DNA of 64,000 nt from Alcaligenaceae bacterium SAGV5 (lineage in GTDB: Bacteria > Pseudomonadota > Gammaproteobacteria > Burkholderiales > Burkholderiaceae_B). The notes beneath the pieces are model-generated. The model did no database searches, was not told the DNA's origin, and saw nothing but the letters and a program-made list of their open reading frames with translations. The stretch covers positions 62,001 through 126,000 of the forward strand of contig SPDP01000004.1 of NCBI GenBank assembly GCA_009360345.1, read 5' to 3'. This document shows, piece after piece, positions 53,116 to 61,962 of this stretch (position 1 is its first letter; the number at the start of each line of letters is the position of its first letter). The translations under genes were made by a program, and so were the position numbers.

Positions 53116-53742
53116 CTAATCGAGCACCACGTCGAACCAGCCGCGCAGGGCGTTGGACAGCCGCAGTCCTTGCGCGCGGCCGAGGTCGGCACGCGTCACC
53201 ACGGCTTCCTCGACCTTTTCCTCGTCCAGCAGGGCCGCCCGCTGCACGCCGGGCAGCAGGCCGCAGGACACCGGCGGCGTGAGCCAGCGGCCGTCCAGCA
53301 GCAGATAGGCGTTGGTACGGCTGCCTTCGCACAGCTCGTCGCGTTCGTTCAGGTACAACACGTCGAAGTGGTCGGGATGGCCGGCCAGCCAGGCCGCCGC
53401 GCCGTCGTACCAGGGCCGCCACGTGGTCTTGTGGCGCAGCAGCGCCGTGCCAGAATCCAGGCGCTCGGCGGCCAGCGCCACCCGGGGGCGGGACGGCAGC
53501 GGCGGCAGCACCGAGGTCTCGACCTCGACGGCGCCGTTGTCCGCGACCAGCACGCGCAGGCGGTGCCCGGTGCCTTCGGGCAGCGCGGCCGCCGCCCGGG
53601 CGATGGCCCGCTGCACCGCGTCCACCGACCAGTGGTAGGCGAGTTCGGAGCAGGAGGCGCCGAGCCGCTCCAGGTGCCAGGGCAGCAGCGGCATGCGTCC
53701 GTCGCTCTCGACCCGGATGGTCTCGATCAATTGCGGCCGCAT
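53116..53742 (-). CDS. Class IV aminotransferase (aminodeoxychorismate lyase-like)
   Basis: 208 residues from ATG 53742, 2 bases before... that is, directly after the UvrA stop on the same strand (TGA-AC-ATG), so translationally coupled. The PLP-fold type IV pattern is visible: LIETIRVESDGRMPLLPWHL, the candidate PLP lysine in RHKTTWRPWYDGA, LYLNERDELCEGSRTNAYLL and CGLLPGVQRAALLDEEKVEE. It resembles PabC-like lyases that make 4-aminobenzoate for folate, but short length (E. coli PabC 269) leaves the substrate open. Its product is not obviously linked to UvrA. Confidence 0.82.
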   Translation of the reverse strand: MRPQLIETIRVESDGRMPLLPWHLERLGASCSELAYHWSVDAVQRAIARAAAALPEGTGHRLRVLVADNGAVEVETSVLPPLPSRPRVALAAERLDSGTALLRHKTTWRPWYDGAAAWLAGHPDHFDVLYLNERDELCEGSRTNAYLLLDGRWLTPPVSCGLLPGVQRAALLDEEKVEEAVVTRADLGRAQGLRLSNALRGWFDVVLD

Positions 53743-53744
53743 GT

Positions 53745-56700
53745 TCAGGACACCTTGGCGGCCGCTTCCTGCGGCGCCATGAATTCGGCCAGCACCCGGC
53801 CGGTATGCGAGCGCGTGCGCTGCGCCATGACGTGCTCGGGCGTGCCCTGCACGACCACCAGTCCGCCCTCGTTGCCGCCTTCGGGCCCCATGTCCAGCAG
53901 CCAGTCGGCCTCGGCGATGACATCGAGGTTGTGCTCGATCACCACCACCGTGTTGCCGGCGTCCACCAGCCGGTGCAGCACGCGAATCAGCTTCTCCACG
54001 TCCGCCATGGACAGGCCCACGGTGGGTTCGTCCAGCACGTACAGCGTGTGCGGTGCCTTGTAGGCGCGGCCGGTGCGCATCGTGCCTTCGTCCAGCCTGG
54101 CCTTGGCCAGTTCGGTCACCAGCTTGATGCGCTGGGCCTCGCCGCCCGACAGCGTGGGCGACGGCTGGCCCAGCGTCAGGTAGCCCAGGCCCACGCTCTG
54201 CAGCAGTTGCAGCGGATTCAGGATGGACGGATGGGCCGCGAAGTATTCGACGGCGTCGTCGATCTCCATCGCCAGCACTTCGCCCACGCTCTTGCCGCGC
54301 AGATGCACGGCCAGGGTCTCGCGGTTGAAGCGCGCGCCGTTGCAGGCGTCGCACGGCACCTTGACGTCCGGCAGGAAGTTCATCTCGATGGTGCGCATGC
54401 CCTGGCCTTCGCAGATCGGGCAGCGGCCCTCGCCGGTGTTGAAGCTGAAGCGGCCGGCGGCCCAGCCGCGCATGCGCGCCTCCATCGTATCGGCGAACTG
54501 TTTGCGGATGGTGTCCCAGAAACCGACGTAGGTGGCGGGGCAGGACCGCGGCGTCTTGCCGATCGGGGTCTGGTCGACCTCCAGCACGCGGTCGATGCCC
54601 TTCCAGCCGTCGATGCCGGCGCAGCCGGTCCAGCCGTTCTGTTCCGTCGCGTCCTTGCCCACGCGGCGCTGCAGGTTGTCCAGCAGCACGTCGCGCGCCA
54701 GCGTCGACTTGCCCGAGCCCGACACGCCGGTCACGACGGTCAGCCGTCCGACGGGGAAGCTGGCGTCGACGTCGCGCAGGTTGTGCAGGCGCGCCTTGCG
54801 CACCGTGATGCGCGGTGTCTCGCCGTCGACCGCGCGGCGGGGCTGCAAGGGATGCTGCAGCGGGTGGGCCAGGTATCTGCCCGTCAGCGAGGCGGGGTTG
54901 GCGATGATGTCCTGCACGCTTCCCTGGGCCACGACGGTGCCGCCCCGCACGCCGGCGCCCGGGCCGATGTCGATCACGTGGGCGGCCCGCCGGATGGTGT
55001 CCTCGTCATGCTCGACCACCACCAGCGTATTGCCCTTGCCTTCCAGCCGCGACAGGGCGTTCAGCAGAATGCGGTTGTCGCGCGGGTGCAGGCCGATGGT
55101 CGGTTCGTCCAGCACATAGCACACACCCTGCAGGTTGGAGCCCAGTTGCGCGGCCAGGCGGATGCGCTGGGCTTCGCCGCCCGACAGCGTGGGCGCGGCG
55201 CGGTCCAGCGCCAGGTAGCCCAGTCCGACTTCCTCCAGGAATTCCAGCCGGCTGCGCAGCTCGGCCAGGATGTCCCGCGCGATGTCGGCCTCGCGGCCGT
55301 GGGTTTCCAGGTCGCGGAAGAAAGTGCCGGCATCGCGCACCGCCAGCGACGACAATTGCGCGATGGAGCGGTCGCGCCAGCGTACCGCCAGCGCATTGCG
55401 GTTCAGGCGCTGTCCGTGGCATTCGCCGCAGGGCTGGGCCTCGCCTTCGTACCAGGCATTCCAGGCGGTTTCCTCGCCGGTCTGCTCGGCGTCGAAGCCT
55501 TGCAGCTTGAGGCCCGTGCCGAAGCACGACGTGCACCAGCCGTGCTTGGAGTTATACGAGAACATGCGCGGATCGGGCTCGGGGAAGCTCAGGCCGCACG
55601 AAGGGCAGGCGCGCTTGACCGAGAACACGCGCTGTTCCAGGTCGGGCGCCGGCGCCTCGGCGCCGCTGGCCATGGCCACGCGCAGCTTTTGCAGCGGCCA
55701 GGCCACGCTCATCACGCCGTGGCCGTGTTCCAGCGCCTCGTGCACGGCGGCCCGCAGCGCGGCTTCGTTCGCCGGATCGACGATGAGGTCGGCCACCGGC
55801 AGGTCGATGTCATGCTCCTTGAAGCGGTCCAGCCGGGGCCACTTGGCCGTGGGGATGAACGCGCCGTCCACGCGCAGGTGGGTATAGCCCTTGTTCGATG
55901 CCCACTTGGCCAGGTCGGTGTAATAGCCCTTGCGCGCGCTGACCAGCGGCGCCAGCACGCCGATGTGCTGGCCCTTGAGCTCGCGCATGATGCGGCTGAC
56001 GATCAGGTCGAAGGTCTGGGGCTCGACCGGGATGTCGCAGTTGGGGCAGTACTGGGTCCCCAGCTTCATGTACAGCAGGCGCAAGAAGTGGTGGGTCTCG
56101 GTCATCGTGGCCACGGTCGACTTGCGGCCGCCGCGGCTGGTGCGCTGCTCGATCGCCACGGTGGGCGGGATGCCGAAGATGGCATCCACGTCCGGCTTGC
56201 CCGCGGGCTGGACGATGGAGCGCGCGTAGGCATTCAGCGATTCCAGGTAGCGGCGCTGTCCCTCGTTGAACAGGATGTCGAAGGCCAGCGTCGACTTGCC
56301 CGATCCCGATACGCCGGTGATGACCGTGAAGGTGTTGCGCGGGATCTCGACGTCGATATTCTTCAGGTTGTGCTCGCGCGCGTTCTTGATCTCGATCGCG
56401 CGCGCGGCGTGGCGGCGCCGGGACAGCAGGTTCTGCAGCGGCACGCCCTCGGGCTCGTCGTTGCGCGCGACCACATAAGGTTCGAAGCGCTCGGCCACGG
56501 CGATAGGCCGGGTGGCGGCCGCGGCCTGGGCGTCGGCCAGGCTGCCGATCTCGGCCTCGTATTCCCGCAGCGCGCGGCCGGTGTGCGAGGCCGGGTGGTC
56601 CATGATGGCCTGCGGCGTGCCGGTGGCCAGGACTTCCCCGCCGGCGTCGCCGCCTTCCGGACCCAGGTCGATCAGCCAGTCCGAGGCCCGGATCACGTCC

Positions 56701-59552
56701 AGGTTGTGCTCGATCACGACCAGCGTATGGCCGGCCGCCAGCAGCTTGCGGAAGGCGCCCATCAGGCGCGAGATGTCGTCGAAGTGCAGGCCGGTGGTGG
56801 GCTCGTCGAACAGGAACAGGCTGCCCTTCTTCGACAGCTTGGCGCCGATGGTGGAGATGCCCGAGCGCGCCGCCTCGGCCAGGTGGCCGGCCAGCTTCAG
56901 GCGCTGCGCCTCGCCGCCCGACAGGGTCGGCACGGGCTGGCCCAGGCGCACGTATTCCAGGCCCACGTCGGCCAGCGGCGCCAGGCCGTACTGGATGTCG
57001 CGTTCGCCTTCGAAGAAGTCCAGGGCTTCGGTCACCGTCATTTCCAGCACGTCGGAGATCGAGGCCGCCCGGCCCTTGCGCTCGATGGTGACTTCGCGGA
57101 TCTCGGGACGGAAGCGGGTGCCGTCGCAGTCGGGGCAGCGCAGGTAGACGTCGGACAGGAACTGCATCTCGACATGCTCGAAGCCGGTGCCGCCGCAGGT
57201 CGGGCAGCGGCCGTCGCCGGCGTTGAAGCTGAACATGCCGGGGGTGTAGTCGCGTTCCTTGGACAGCCGCGCCTGGGCGAACAGCTTGCGCACGCCGTCG
57301 AACGCGCCCACGTAGCTGGCCGGGTTGGAGCGGGCCGTCTTGCCGATGGGAGACTGGTCGACCATGACCACCTCGGTGATCCAGTCGTCGCCCAGGAGGC
57401 GGTCGTGCGCGCCGGCGGCCTCGGTGGGCTTGCCCTTGAGCTTGAGCAGCGCGGGGTAGAGCACGTCCTGGATCAGCGTCGACTTCCCCGAACCCGACAC
57501 GCCGGTCACGCACACCAGGCGCCCCAGCGGGAACTCCACCGTCACGTTCTTCAGGTTGTGCTCGCGGGCCCCCTCGACGATCAGCCGGGGCGTATTGGCG
57601 TTGACCGGCATGGGGCGGGGCGCCGCCACGTGGCGGCGCCCCGACAGGTAGTCGCCGGTCAGCGTGTCTGCCTTCCGCAACTGTGCCGGCGAACCATTGA
57701 AGACGATGTGGCCGCCGCGCTCGCCCGGCCCCGGGCCGATGTCGATGACGCGGTCGGCCGCCAGCATGACCTGGGGGTCGTGTTCCACCACCACCAGGGA
57801 GTTGCCCGCGTCGCGCAACCGGTGCATGACCTCGACGATGCGGTTCATGTCGCGCGGATGCAGGCCGATGGACGGCTCGTCCAGCACGAACAAGGTATTG
57901 ACCAGGGATGTCCCGAGGGCGGTGGTCAGGTTGATCCGCTGTACCTCGCCGCCTGACAGGGTGCGGCTCTGGCGGTCCAGCGTCAGGTAGCCCAGGCCCA
58001 CGTCGCACAGGAATTTCAGCCGCGCGCGCACTTCCTGCAACAGCAGCTCGGTGGCGGCATCCATCACGCCCTCGAAGTGCAGGGCGTCGCAGAAGGCGCG
58101 CACGCGCTCGATGGGGAGCAGCATCAGGTCGTGGATGGACAGGCCGGGCAGGGCCGTCAGCGTGGCGTTGCTCCAGGACACGTTCACCGGCCGGAAGCGG
58201 GCGTAGCGGCCGTCGGCCTCGGGCAGCACCTGGTCGGCCTCGGCCTTGGTGCCCACCCGCCACAGCAGCGAGTCGGGCTTGAGGCGGGCGCCGTTGCAGG
58301 CCGTGCACGGGGTGTACGCGCGATACTTGGACAGCAGCACGCGGATGTGCATCTTGTAGGCCTTGGTCTCCAGCCAGTCGAAGAAGCGCTTCACGCCATA
58401 CCACTGGTGTTTCCAGGCGTCGTTGCCGCCCTTCCAGTCGGGCGTGCCCTGCAGCACCCACTCGCGCTGGGCGTCGGTCAGCTTGCGCCACGGCACGTCC
58501 AGCGGGATGCCCGCGCGGGCCGCGTACTTCACCAGCTCGTCCTGGCATTCCTTGTAGCTGGCCGTCTGCCAGGGGCGGATGGCGCCTCCGCGCAGGGTCT
58601 TGCTCTCGTCGGGGATGATCAGGCCGTAGTCCACGCCTATCACCCGGCCGAAGCCGCGGCAGGCCTCGCAGGCGCCCAGTGGCGAGTTGAACGAGAACGA
58701 ACTGGGCGTGGGGGTGGAATAGGCGATGTCGCAGTCGGCGCAATGGATTTCGTCGCTGAACTTCCACAGCGCGGTTTCCTTGCCTTCATCGTCGACCACG
58801 CGCACGTCCACCCTGCCGGCCCCCAGCCGCAGCCCGGCGTCCAGCGCTTCCATCACGCGCGCCCGCTCGGCGTTGCCGAAGCGGAACCGGTCCTGCACCA
58901 CGTCCAGCAACTGCACGGCGTTCTTGCCGGTGCCGACCTTGCGCTTGGCGTGTACCCGCGTGTAGCCCTGGCGTTCCAGGAAGCCGCGGATCTCGTCCTC
59001 GTTGTAGTTGGCGGGCACCTGGACCGGGAAGGTCACGACCAGGCGCGGGTCGCCGGCCTCGGCCGAGCGGCGCGCCAGCGACGCGTGGATGGAGTCGGCC
59101 GTGTCCTTCTGCACGGGCCGCGCGCACTGGCGGCAGAACAGCCGGCCGGCCCGCGCGTACAGCAGCTTCAGGTGGTCGTTCAGCTCGGTCATGGTGCCGA
59201 CCGTGCTGCGCGAGGTGCGCACCGGGTTGGTCTGGTCGATCGCGATGGCGGGCGGGATGCCCTCGATGCGGTCGACCTGGGGCTTGTCCATGCGATCCAG
59301 GAACTGGCGCGCGTACGGCGAGAAGGTCTCGACGTAGCGGCGCTGGCCTTCGGCGTACAGGGTGTCGAAGACCAGCGAACTCTTGCCCGAGCCGGACACG
59401 CCGGTCACCACCACGAGTTCGTTGGTGGGGATGGTCAGGCTCAGGTTCTTGAGATTGTTCTGGCGCGCGCCGACCACCCGGATCTCGGGTTCGGCGGCGG
59501 TTTCCTGGGGAGAATCGGGAGAGGAGGGGGCGGAGGACATCGTTCGGTTCAC
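53745..59552 (-). CDS. uvrA: Tandem (double-length) UvrA-family ATPase
   Basis: 1935 residues, about twice the usual 940. Two complete UvrA modules follow each other. Walker A loops GVSGSGKS start near residues 51, 684, 1080 and 1609, each with an ABC signature (LSGGEVQRINL, LSGGEAQRLKL, LSGGEAQRIRL, LSGGEAQRIKL). Zinc-binding Cys pairs are present in both halves (IHCADCDIAYS, DGRCPTCGGTGFE; RACPSCGLSFPEP, GRCPICEGQGMRT). The spacing between Walker loops is about 630 in module 1 and 530 in module 2, so the second is shortened between its two ATPase domains. UvrA scans DNA for damage as a dimer; here one chain may supply the whole dimer. Confidence 0.92.
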   Translation of the reverse strand: MNRTMSSAPSSPDSPQETAAEPEIRVVGARQNNLKNLSLTIPTNELVVVTGVSGSGKSSLVFDTLYAEGQRRYVETFSPYARQFLDRMDKPQVDRIEGIPPAIAIDQTNPVRTSRSTVGTMTELNDHLKLLYARAGRLFCRQCARPVQKDTADSIHASLARRSAEAGDPRLVVTFPVQVPANYNEDEIRGFLERQGYTRVHAKRKVGTGKNAVQLLDVVQDRFRFGNAERARVMEALDAGLRLGAGRVDVRVVDDEGKETALWKFSDEIHCADCDIAYSTPTPSSFSFNSPLGACEACRGFGRVIGVDYGLIIPDESKTLRGGAIRPWQTASYKECQDELVKYAARAGIPLDVPWRKLTDAQREWVLQGTPDWKGGNDAWKHQWYGVKRFFDWLETKAYKMHIRVLLSKYRAYTPCTACNGARLKPDSLLWRVGTKAEADQVLPEADGRYARFRPVNVSWSNATLTALPGLSIHDLMLLPIERVRAFCDALHFEGVMDAATELLLQEVRARLKFLCDVGLGYLTLDRQSRTLSGGEVQRINLTTALGTSLVNTLFVLDEPSIGLHPRDMNRIVEVMHRLRDAGNSLVVVEHDPQVMLAADRVIDIGPGPGERGGHIVFNGSPAQLRKADTLTGDYLSGRRHVAAPRPMPVNANTPRLIVEGAREHNLKNVTVEFPLGRLVCVTGVSGSGKSTLIQDVLYPALLKLKGKPTEAAGAHDRLLGDDWITEVVMVDQSPIGKTARSNPASYVGAFDGVRKLFAQARLSKERDYTPGMFSFNAGDGRCPTCGGTGFEHVEMQFLSDVYLRCPDCDGTRFRPEIREVTIERKGRAASISDVLEMTVTEALDFFEGERDIQYGLAPLADVGLEYVRLGQPVPTLSGGEAQRLKLAGHLAEAARSGISTIGAKLSKKGSLFLFDEPTTGLHFDDISRLMGAFRKLLAAGHTLVVIEHNLDVIRASDWLIDLGPEGGDAGGEVLATGTPQAIMDHPASHTGRALREYEAEIGSLADAQAAAATRPIAVAERFEPYVVARNDEPEGVPLQNLLSRRRHAARAIEIKNAREHNLKNIDVEIPRNTFTVITGVSGSGKSTLAFDILFNEGQRRYLESLNAYARSIVQPAGKPDVDAIFGIPPTVAIEQRTSRGGRKSTVATMTETHHFLRLLYMKLGTQYCPNCDIPVEPQTFDLIVSRIMRELKGQHIGVLAPLVSARKGYYTDLAKWASNKGYTHLRVDGAFIPTAKWPRLDRFKEHDIDLPVADLIVDPANEAALRAAVHEALEHGHGVMSVAWPLQKLRVAMASGAEAPAPDLEQRVFSVKRACPSCGLSFPEPDPRMFSYNSKHGWCTSCFGTGLKLQGFDAEQTGEETAWNAWYEGEAQPCGECHGQRLNRNALAVRWRDRSIAQLSSLAVRDAGTFFRDLETHGREADIARDILAELRSRLEFLEEVGLGYLALDRAAPTLSGGEAQRIRLAAQLGSNLQGVCYVLDEPTIGLHPRDNRILLNALSRLEGKGNTLVVVEHDEDTIRRAAHVIDIGPGAGVRGGTVVAQGSVQDIIANPASLTGRYLAHPLQHPLQPRRAVDGETPRITVRKARLHNLRDVDASFPVGRLTVVTGVSGSGKSTLARDVLLDNLQRRVGKDATEQNGWTGCAGIDGWKGIDRVLEVDQTPIGKTPRSCPATYVGFWDTIRKQFADTMEARMRGWAAGRFSFNTGEGRCPICEGQGMRTIEMNFLPDVKVPCDACNGARFNRETLAVHLRGKSVGEVLAMEIDDAVEYFAAHPSILNPLQLLQSVGLGYLTLGQPSPTLSGGEAQRIKLVTELAKARLDEGTMRTGRAYKAPHTLYVLDEPTVGLSMADVEKLIRVLHRLVDAGNTVVVIEHNLDVIAEADWLLDMGPEGGNEGGLVVVQGTPEHVMAQRTRSHTGRVLAEFMAPQEAAAKVS

Positions 59553-59682
59553 GTGCCGGAAGAAGGCCGGCGATTCTTCAATCGTAGCCGTTTAGCGGGT
59601 GCTGCGAAAATCGCAACGTTTGACAAGATTGGGTAACAGGAAGGTACGGCGATAACCGGGCGGCCGGGTTACGATATGACCT

Positions 59683-59985
59683 ATGAGCAAGCGCAAATCC
59701 TCTCCGTTGGATCTGTTGGGAGCCGAGGCGGGCATGTATATCCCGCCGCCTACGCTCGGCGACGTCCCGCCTCCGCCGCGCAGCCTGCGCGTGGCGGTGC
59801 TGGTTGCGATCGCGCTTGCCCTGACGGCCGGCACCGTCGCCGTCCATACGATTCCCGAGGTCGGCCATACCTGGCGGGTCGTTTCGCACCAGACCGAAAA
59901 AGCCCTGGGGCGGGTGCTGGGCAAGGCCGAACAGAAAACAACGGAAGTCGTCGGCGGTGTCGCCGGAGGCGCTGCCCAGCATTGA
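59683..59985 (+). CDS. Small single-pass membrane protein, unknown function
   Basis: 100 residues from ATG 59683. A proline-rich cytoplasmic stretch (GMYIPPPTLGDVPPPPRSLR) precedes one hydrophobic helix (VAVLVAIALALTAGTVAVH, residues about 37-55) and a polar, probably periplasmic tail (EKALGRVLGKAEQKTTEVVG) ending GGAAQH. I do not recognise a family. It is divergent from the tandem uvrA. A -35-like TTGACA is at 59620-59625 and an inverted repeat TGCGA-AAA-TCGCA at 59603-59615. Confidence 0.7.
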   Translation: MSKRKSSPLDLLGAEAGMYIPPPTLGDVPPPPRSLRVAVLVAIALALTAGTVAVHTIPEVGHTWRVVSHQTEKALGRVLGKAEQKTTEVVGGVAGGAAQH

Positions 59986-60056
59986 CCGGCTTGACGGCAG
60001 CGCCGGAATATCCGCTAGAATAGCGGGTTAGCCGGATTCAATGACTGGAGATCGAC

Positions 60057-60185
60057 ATGGCGGAAAAGAAACGTACGCGCCGCAATACGCTTGAGCGCCG
60101 TTGCCTGGGCAAGGCCTTCAAGCGTCTTTTTGTTGGGGCGCCCAAGGGCATTTTCAAGATGCTCGAGAAGGTCAAGAAGGCCTGA
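60057..60185 (+). CDS. Small basic protein, 42 residues
   Basis: Short gene from ATG 60057 with TGGAG 7 bases upstream, ending TGA 60183-60185. The product begins MAEKKRTRRNTLERRCLGKA and ends FKMLEKVKKA: about a third Lys/Arg, no membrane segment, a predicted amphipathic helix at the C-terminus (KGIFKMLEKVKKA). The codon choice (G/C in third positions), the ribosome site and a strong terminator 85 bases downstream support translation. Function unknown; nucleic-acid or membrane-surface binding would fit the charge. Confidence 0.6.
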   Translation: MAEKKRTRRNTLERRCLGKAFKRLFVGAPKGIFKMLEKVKKA

Positions 60186-60270
60186 CGGGGCGTCGCCCCC
60201 CTACGCGCTTGCGCGTGCGGGCGGCACTGGTGGACCGGCGGAGCCGGATCTACCGGGTCCTGGACCTGGA

Positions 60271-60300
60271 AAGCCTCCACTCGCGTGGGGGCTTTTTTTT
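60271..60300 (+). terminator. Rho-independent terminator
   Basis: Stem AAGCCTCCAC / GTGGGGGCTT (10 pairs with one G-U) around loop TCGC, followed by a run of T residues to 60300. It ends the transcript of the two small genes at 59683 and 60057 and lies before the 3' end of dctA on the other strand. Confidence 0.85.
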
Positions 60301-60346
60301 GGCCCCCGCCGCCCCTTGGCGTGGGGCAGCGGGCGGGCGCGGCCAA

Positions 60347-61696
60347 TCAACGGTGCACGGCCAGCAGCGTTTCGCCGTCCTCCAGCTCGGCTTCGATCTG
60401 CCGGGCGCCGGCGGTGCTCAAGGCCCGGTCCAGGCGGTCCTGGTCCAGCTCGCCTTCCCAGCGGGCCACGACGACGCTGGCCACCGCGTTGCCCACCAGA
60501 TTGGTCAGCGCGCGGCATTCGGACATGAAGCGGTCGATGCCCAGGATCAGCGCCATGCCGGCCACCGGGACCGAGGGCACGACCGACAGCGTCGCGGCCA
60601 GGGTGATGAAGCCGGCGCCGGTGATGCCGGCGGCGCCCTTGGAACTGAGCATCGCGACGAGCAGCAGCAGGATCTGGTCCACCAGCGACAGATGGATGTC
60701 CGTCGCCTGGGCGATGAACAGGGCCGCCAGCGTCATGTAGATGTTGGTGCCGTCCAGGTTGAAGGAGTAGCCGGTGGGGATGACCAGGCCGACCACGGGC
60801 TTGGAGCAGCCGGCGCGTTCCATCTTCTCCATGAGCGTGGGCAGCGCCGCCTCGGACGAACTCGTGCCCAGCACGAGCAGCAGTTCCTCGCGGATGTAGC
60901 GGATCAGTTTCAGGATGGAGAAGCCGTTGTAGCGGGCCACCGCGCCCAGGACGACGAGCACGAACAGCAGCGAGGTCAGGTAGAAGGTGCCGACCAGCAG
61001 CGCCAGGTTGGCGATGGAGCCGATGCCGTACTTGCCGATGGTGAACGCCATGGCGCCGAAGGCCCCGATGGGCGCGGCCTTCATCAGGATGGCGACCAGC
61101 CTGAAGAACGCCGACGAAATCGATTGCAGGAAATCCAGGACCGGCGCGCCCTTGTCGCCCACGGCGCCCAGCGAGATGCCGAACAGGACGGAGAAGAACA
61201 GCACCTGGAGGATATCGCCGCTGGCGAAGGCGCTGACCACCGTGTCCGGGATGATGTTCATCAGGAAACCGGTCAAGGTCTGGTCATGGGCCTTGGCCGA
61301 GTACGAGGCCACCGCCTTGGCGTCCAGCGAAGCCGGGTCGATGTGCAGGCCCGTGCCCGGATGCACGACGTTGGCCACGATCATGCCGATGATGAGGGCC
61401 AGCGTGGAAAAGGTCAGGAAATAGATCATGGCCTTGCCCACGACGCGGCCCACTTTCTGCAGGTCGCGCATGCCGGCGATGCCGGTCGTGACTGTCAGGA
61501 AGATGACCGGCGCGATGATCATCTTGACCAGCTTGATGAAGGCATCGCCCAGGGGTTTCATCGATTCCCCGATCTGGGGATAGAAGTGGCCGAGCAGGAT
61601 GCCCACCGTGATGGCGAACAGCACCTGCACATACAGGATCTGATAGAACTTTTTCTTGCGCACGGGCGCCTGCGCCGTGCCGGGTATGTCGATCAT
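60347..61696 (-). CDS. dctA: C4-dicarboxylate:cation symporter DctA
   Basis: 449 residues from ATG 61696. Full glutamate/dicarboxylate transporter (DAACS) pattern: [20 protein letters not shown], the re-entrant serine-rich loop [37 protein letters not shown] and [20 protein letters not shown], and EALTNLVGN-like [20 protein letters not shown]. It imports succinate, fumarate and malate. It is divergent from dctB-dctD; a sigma-54-like promoter and two DctD-type sites lie upstream, matching the classic regulation. Confidence 0.95.
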   Translation of the reverse strand: MIDIPGTAQAPVRKKKFYQILYVQVLFAITVGILLGHFYPQIGESMKPLGDAFIKLVKMIIAPVIFLTVTTGIAGMRDLQKVGRVVGKAMIYFLTFSTLALIIGMIVANVVHPGTGLHIDPASLDAKAVASYSAKAHDQTLTGFLMNIIPDTVVSAFASGDILQVLFFSVLFGISLGAVGDKGAPVLDFLQSISSAFFRLVAILMKAAPIGAFGAMAFTIGKYGIGSIANLALLVGTFYLTSLLFVLVVLGAVARYNGFSILKLIRYIREELLLVLGTSSSEAALPTLMEKMERAGCSKPVVGLVIPTGYSFNLDGTNIYMTLAALFIAQATDIHLSLVDQILLLLVAMLSSKGAAGITGAGFITLAATLSVVPSVPVAGMALILGIDRFMSECRALTNLVGNAVASVVVARWEGELDQDRLDRALSTAGARQIEAELEDGETLLAVHR

Positions 61697-61800
61697 CGGG
61701 ATGTCCCTTCCAGTGGCCGGTTGCCCGCCGCGTCTTGGCGGGGGCGAGGCCTCGTTTTCAACGGTTGCGAAGCCCCGGGGGAGCTTCGTTGGCGGTCTCT

Positions 61801-61817
61801 ATGCAATCGGCATGCCC
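61801..61817 (-). promoter_or_regulatory. Sigma-54-like promoter of dctA
   Basis: On the minus strand the sequence reads GGGCATGCCGATTGCAT: GG and GC dinucleotides separated by 10 bases as in the -24/-12 consensus TGGCACG-N4-TTGCA. It lies about 105 bases upstream of the dctA start codon. DctB-DctD control of a sigma-54 promoter is the established mode for dctA. Confidence 0.65.
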
Positions 61818-61898
61818 GCTTGCCGTATCGGTAGGGAATTCGTAAGTTTTTGATTTATTGAAGAAATTCATGTCGGGAGGTGGGGGTGGCCGGGTTGT

Positions 61899-61920
61899 TT
61901 GTGCGGTTTTTCGCCCGCCA
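61899..61920. promoter_or_regulatory. Second, imperfect DctD-type site
   Basis: Shares GTGCG, TTCGC and flanking positions with the perfect palindrome at 61929-61950. The two sites start exactly 30 bases apart, about three helical turns, so two activator dimers could bind side by side. Confidence 0.45.
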
Positions 61921-61928
61921 TGAAAATT

Positions 61929-61950
61929 GATGTGCGAAAATTCGCACATC
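61929..61950. promoter_or_regulatory. Perfect DctD-type enhancer palindrome
   Basis: Ten-base arms GATGTGCGAA and TTCGCACATC around AA form a perfect inverted repeat, 112 bases upstream of the predicted -24 element and 13 bases before the dctB start. Position and symmetry fit a binding site for the NtrC-family activator DctD. Confidence 0.65.
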
Positions 61951-61962
61951 AATCTGCTATCC

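Noticed and set aside
53805-57956. A 1383-residue plus-strand open frame opposite uvrA
   Set aside because: Shadow of the UvrA coding strand; low-complexity translation and no family features.
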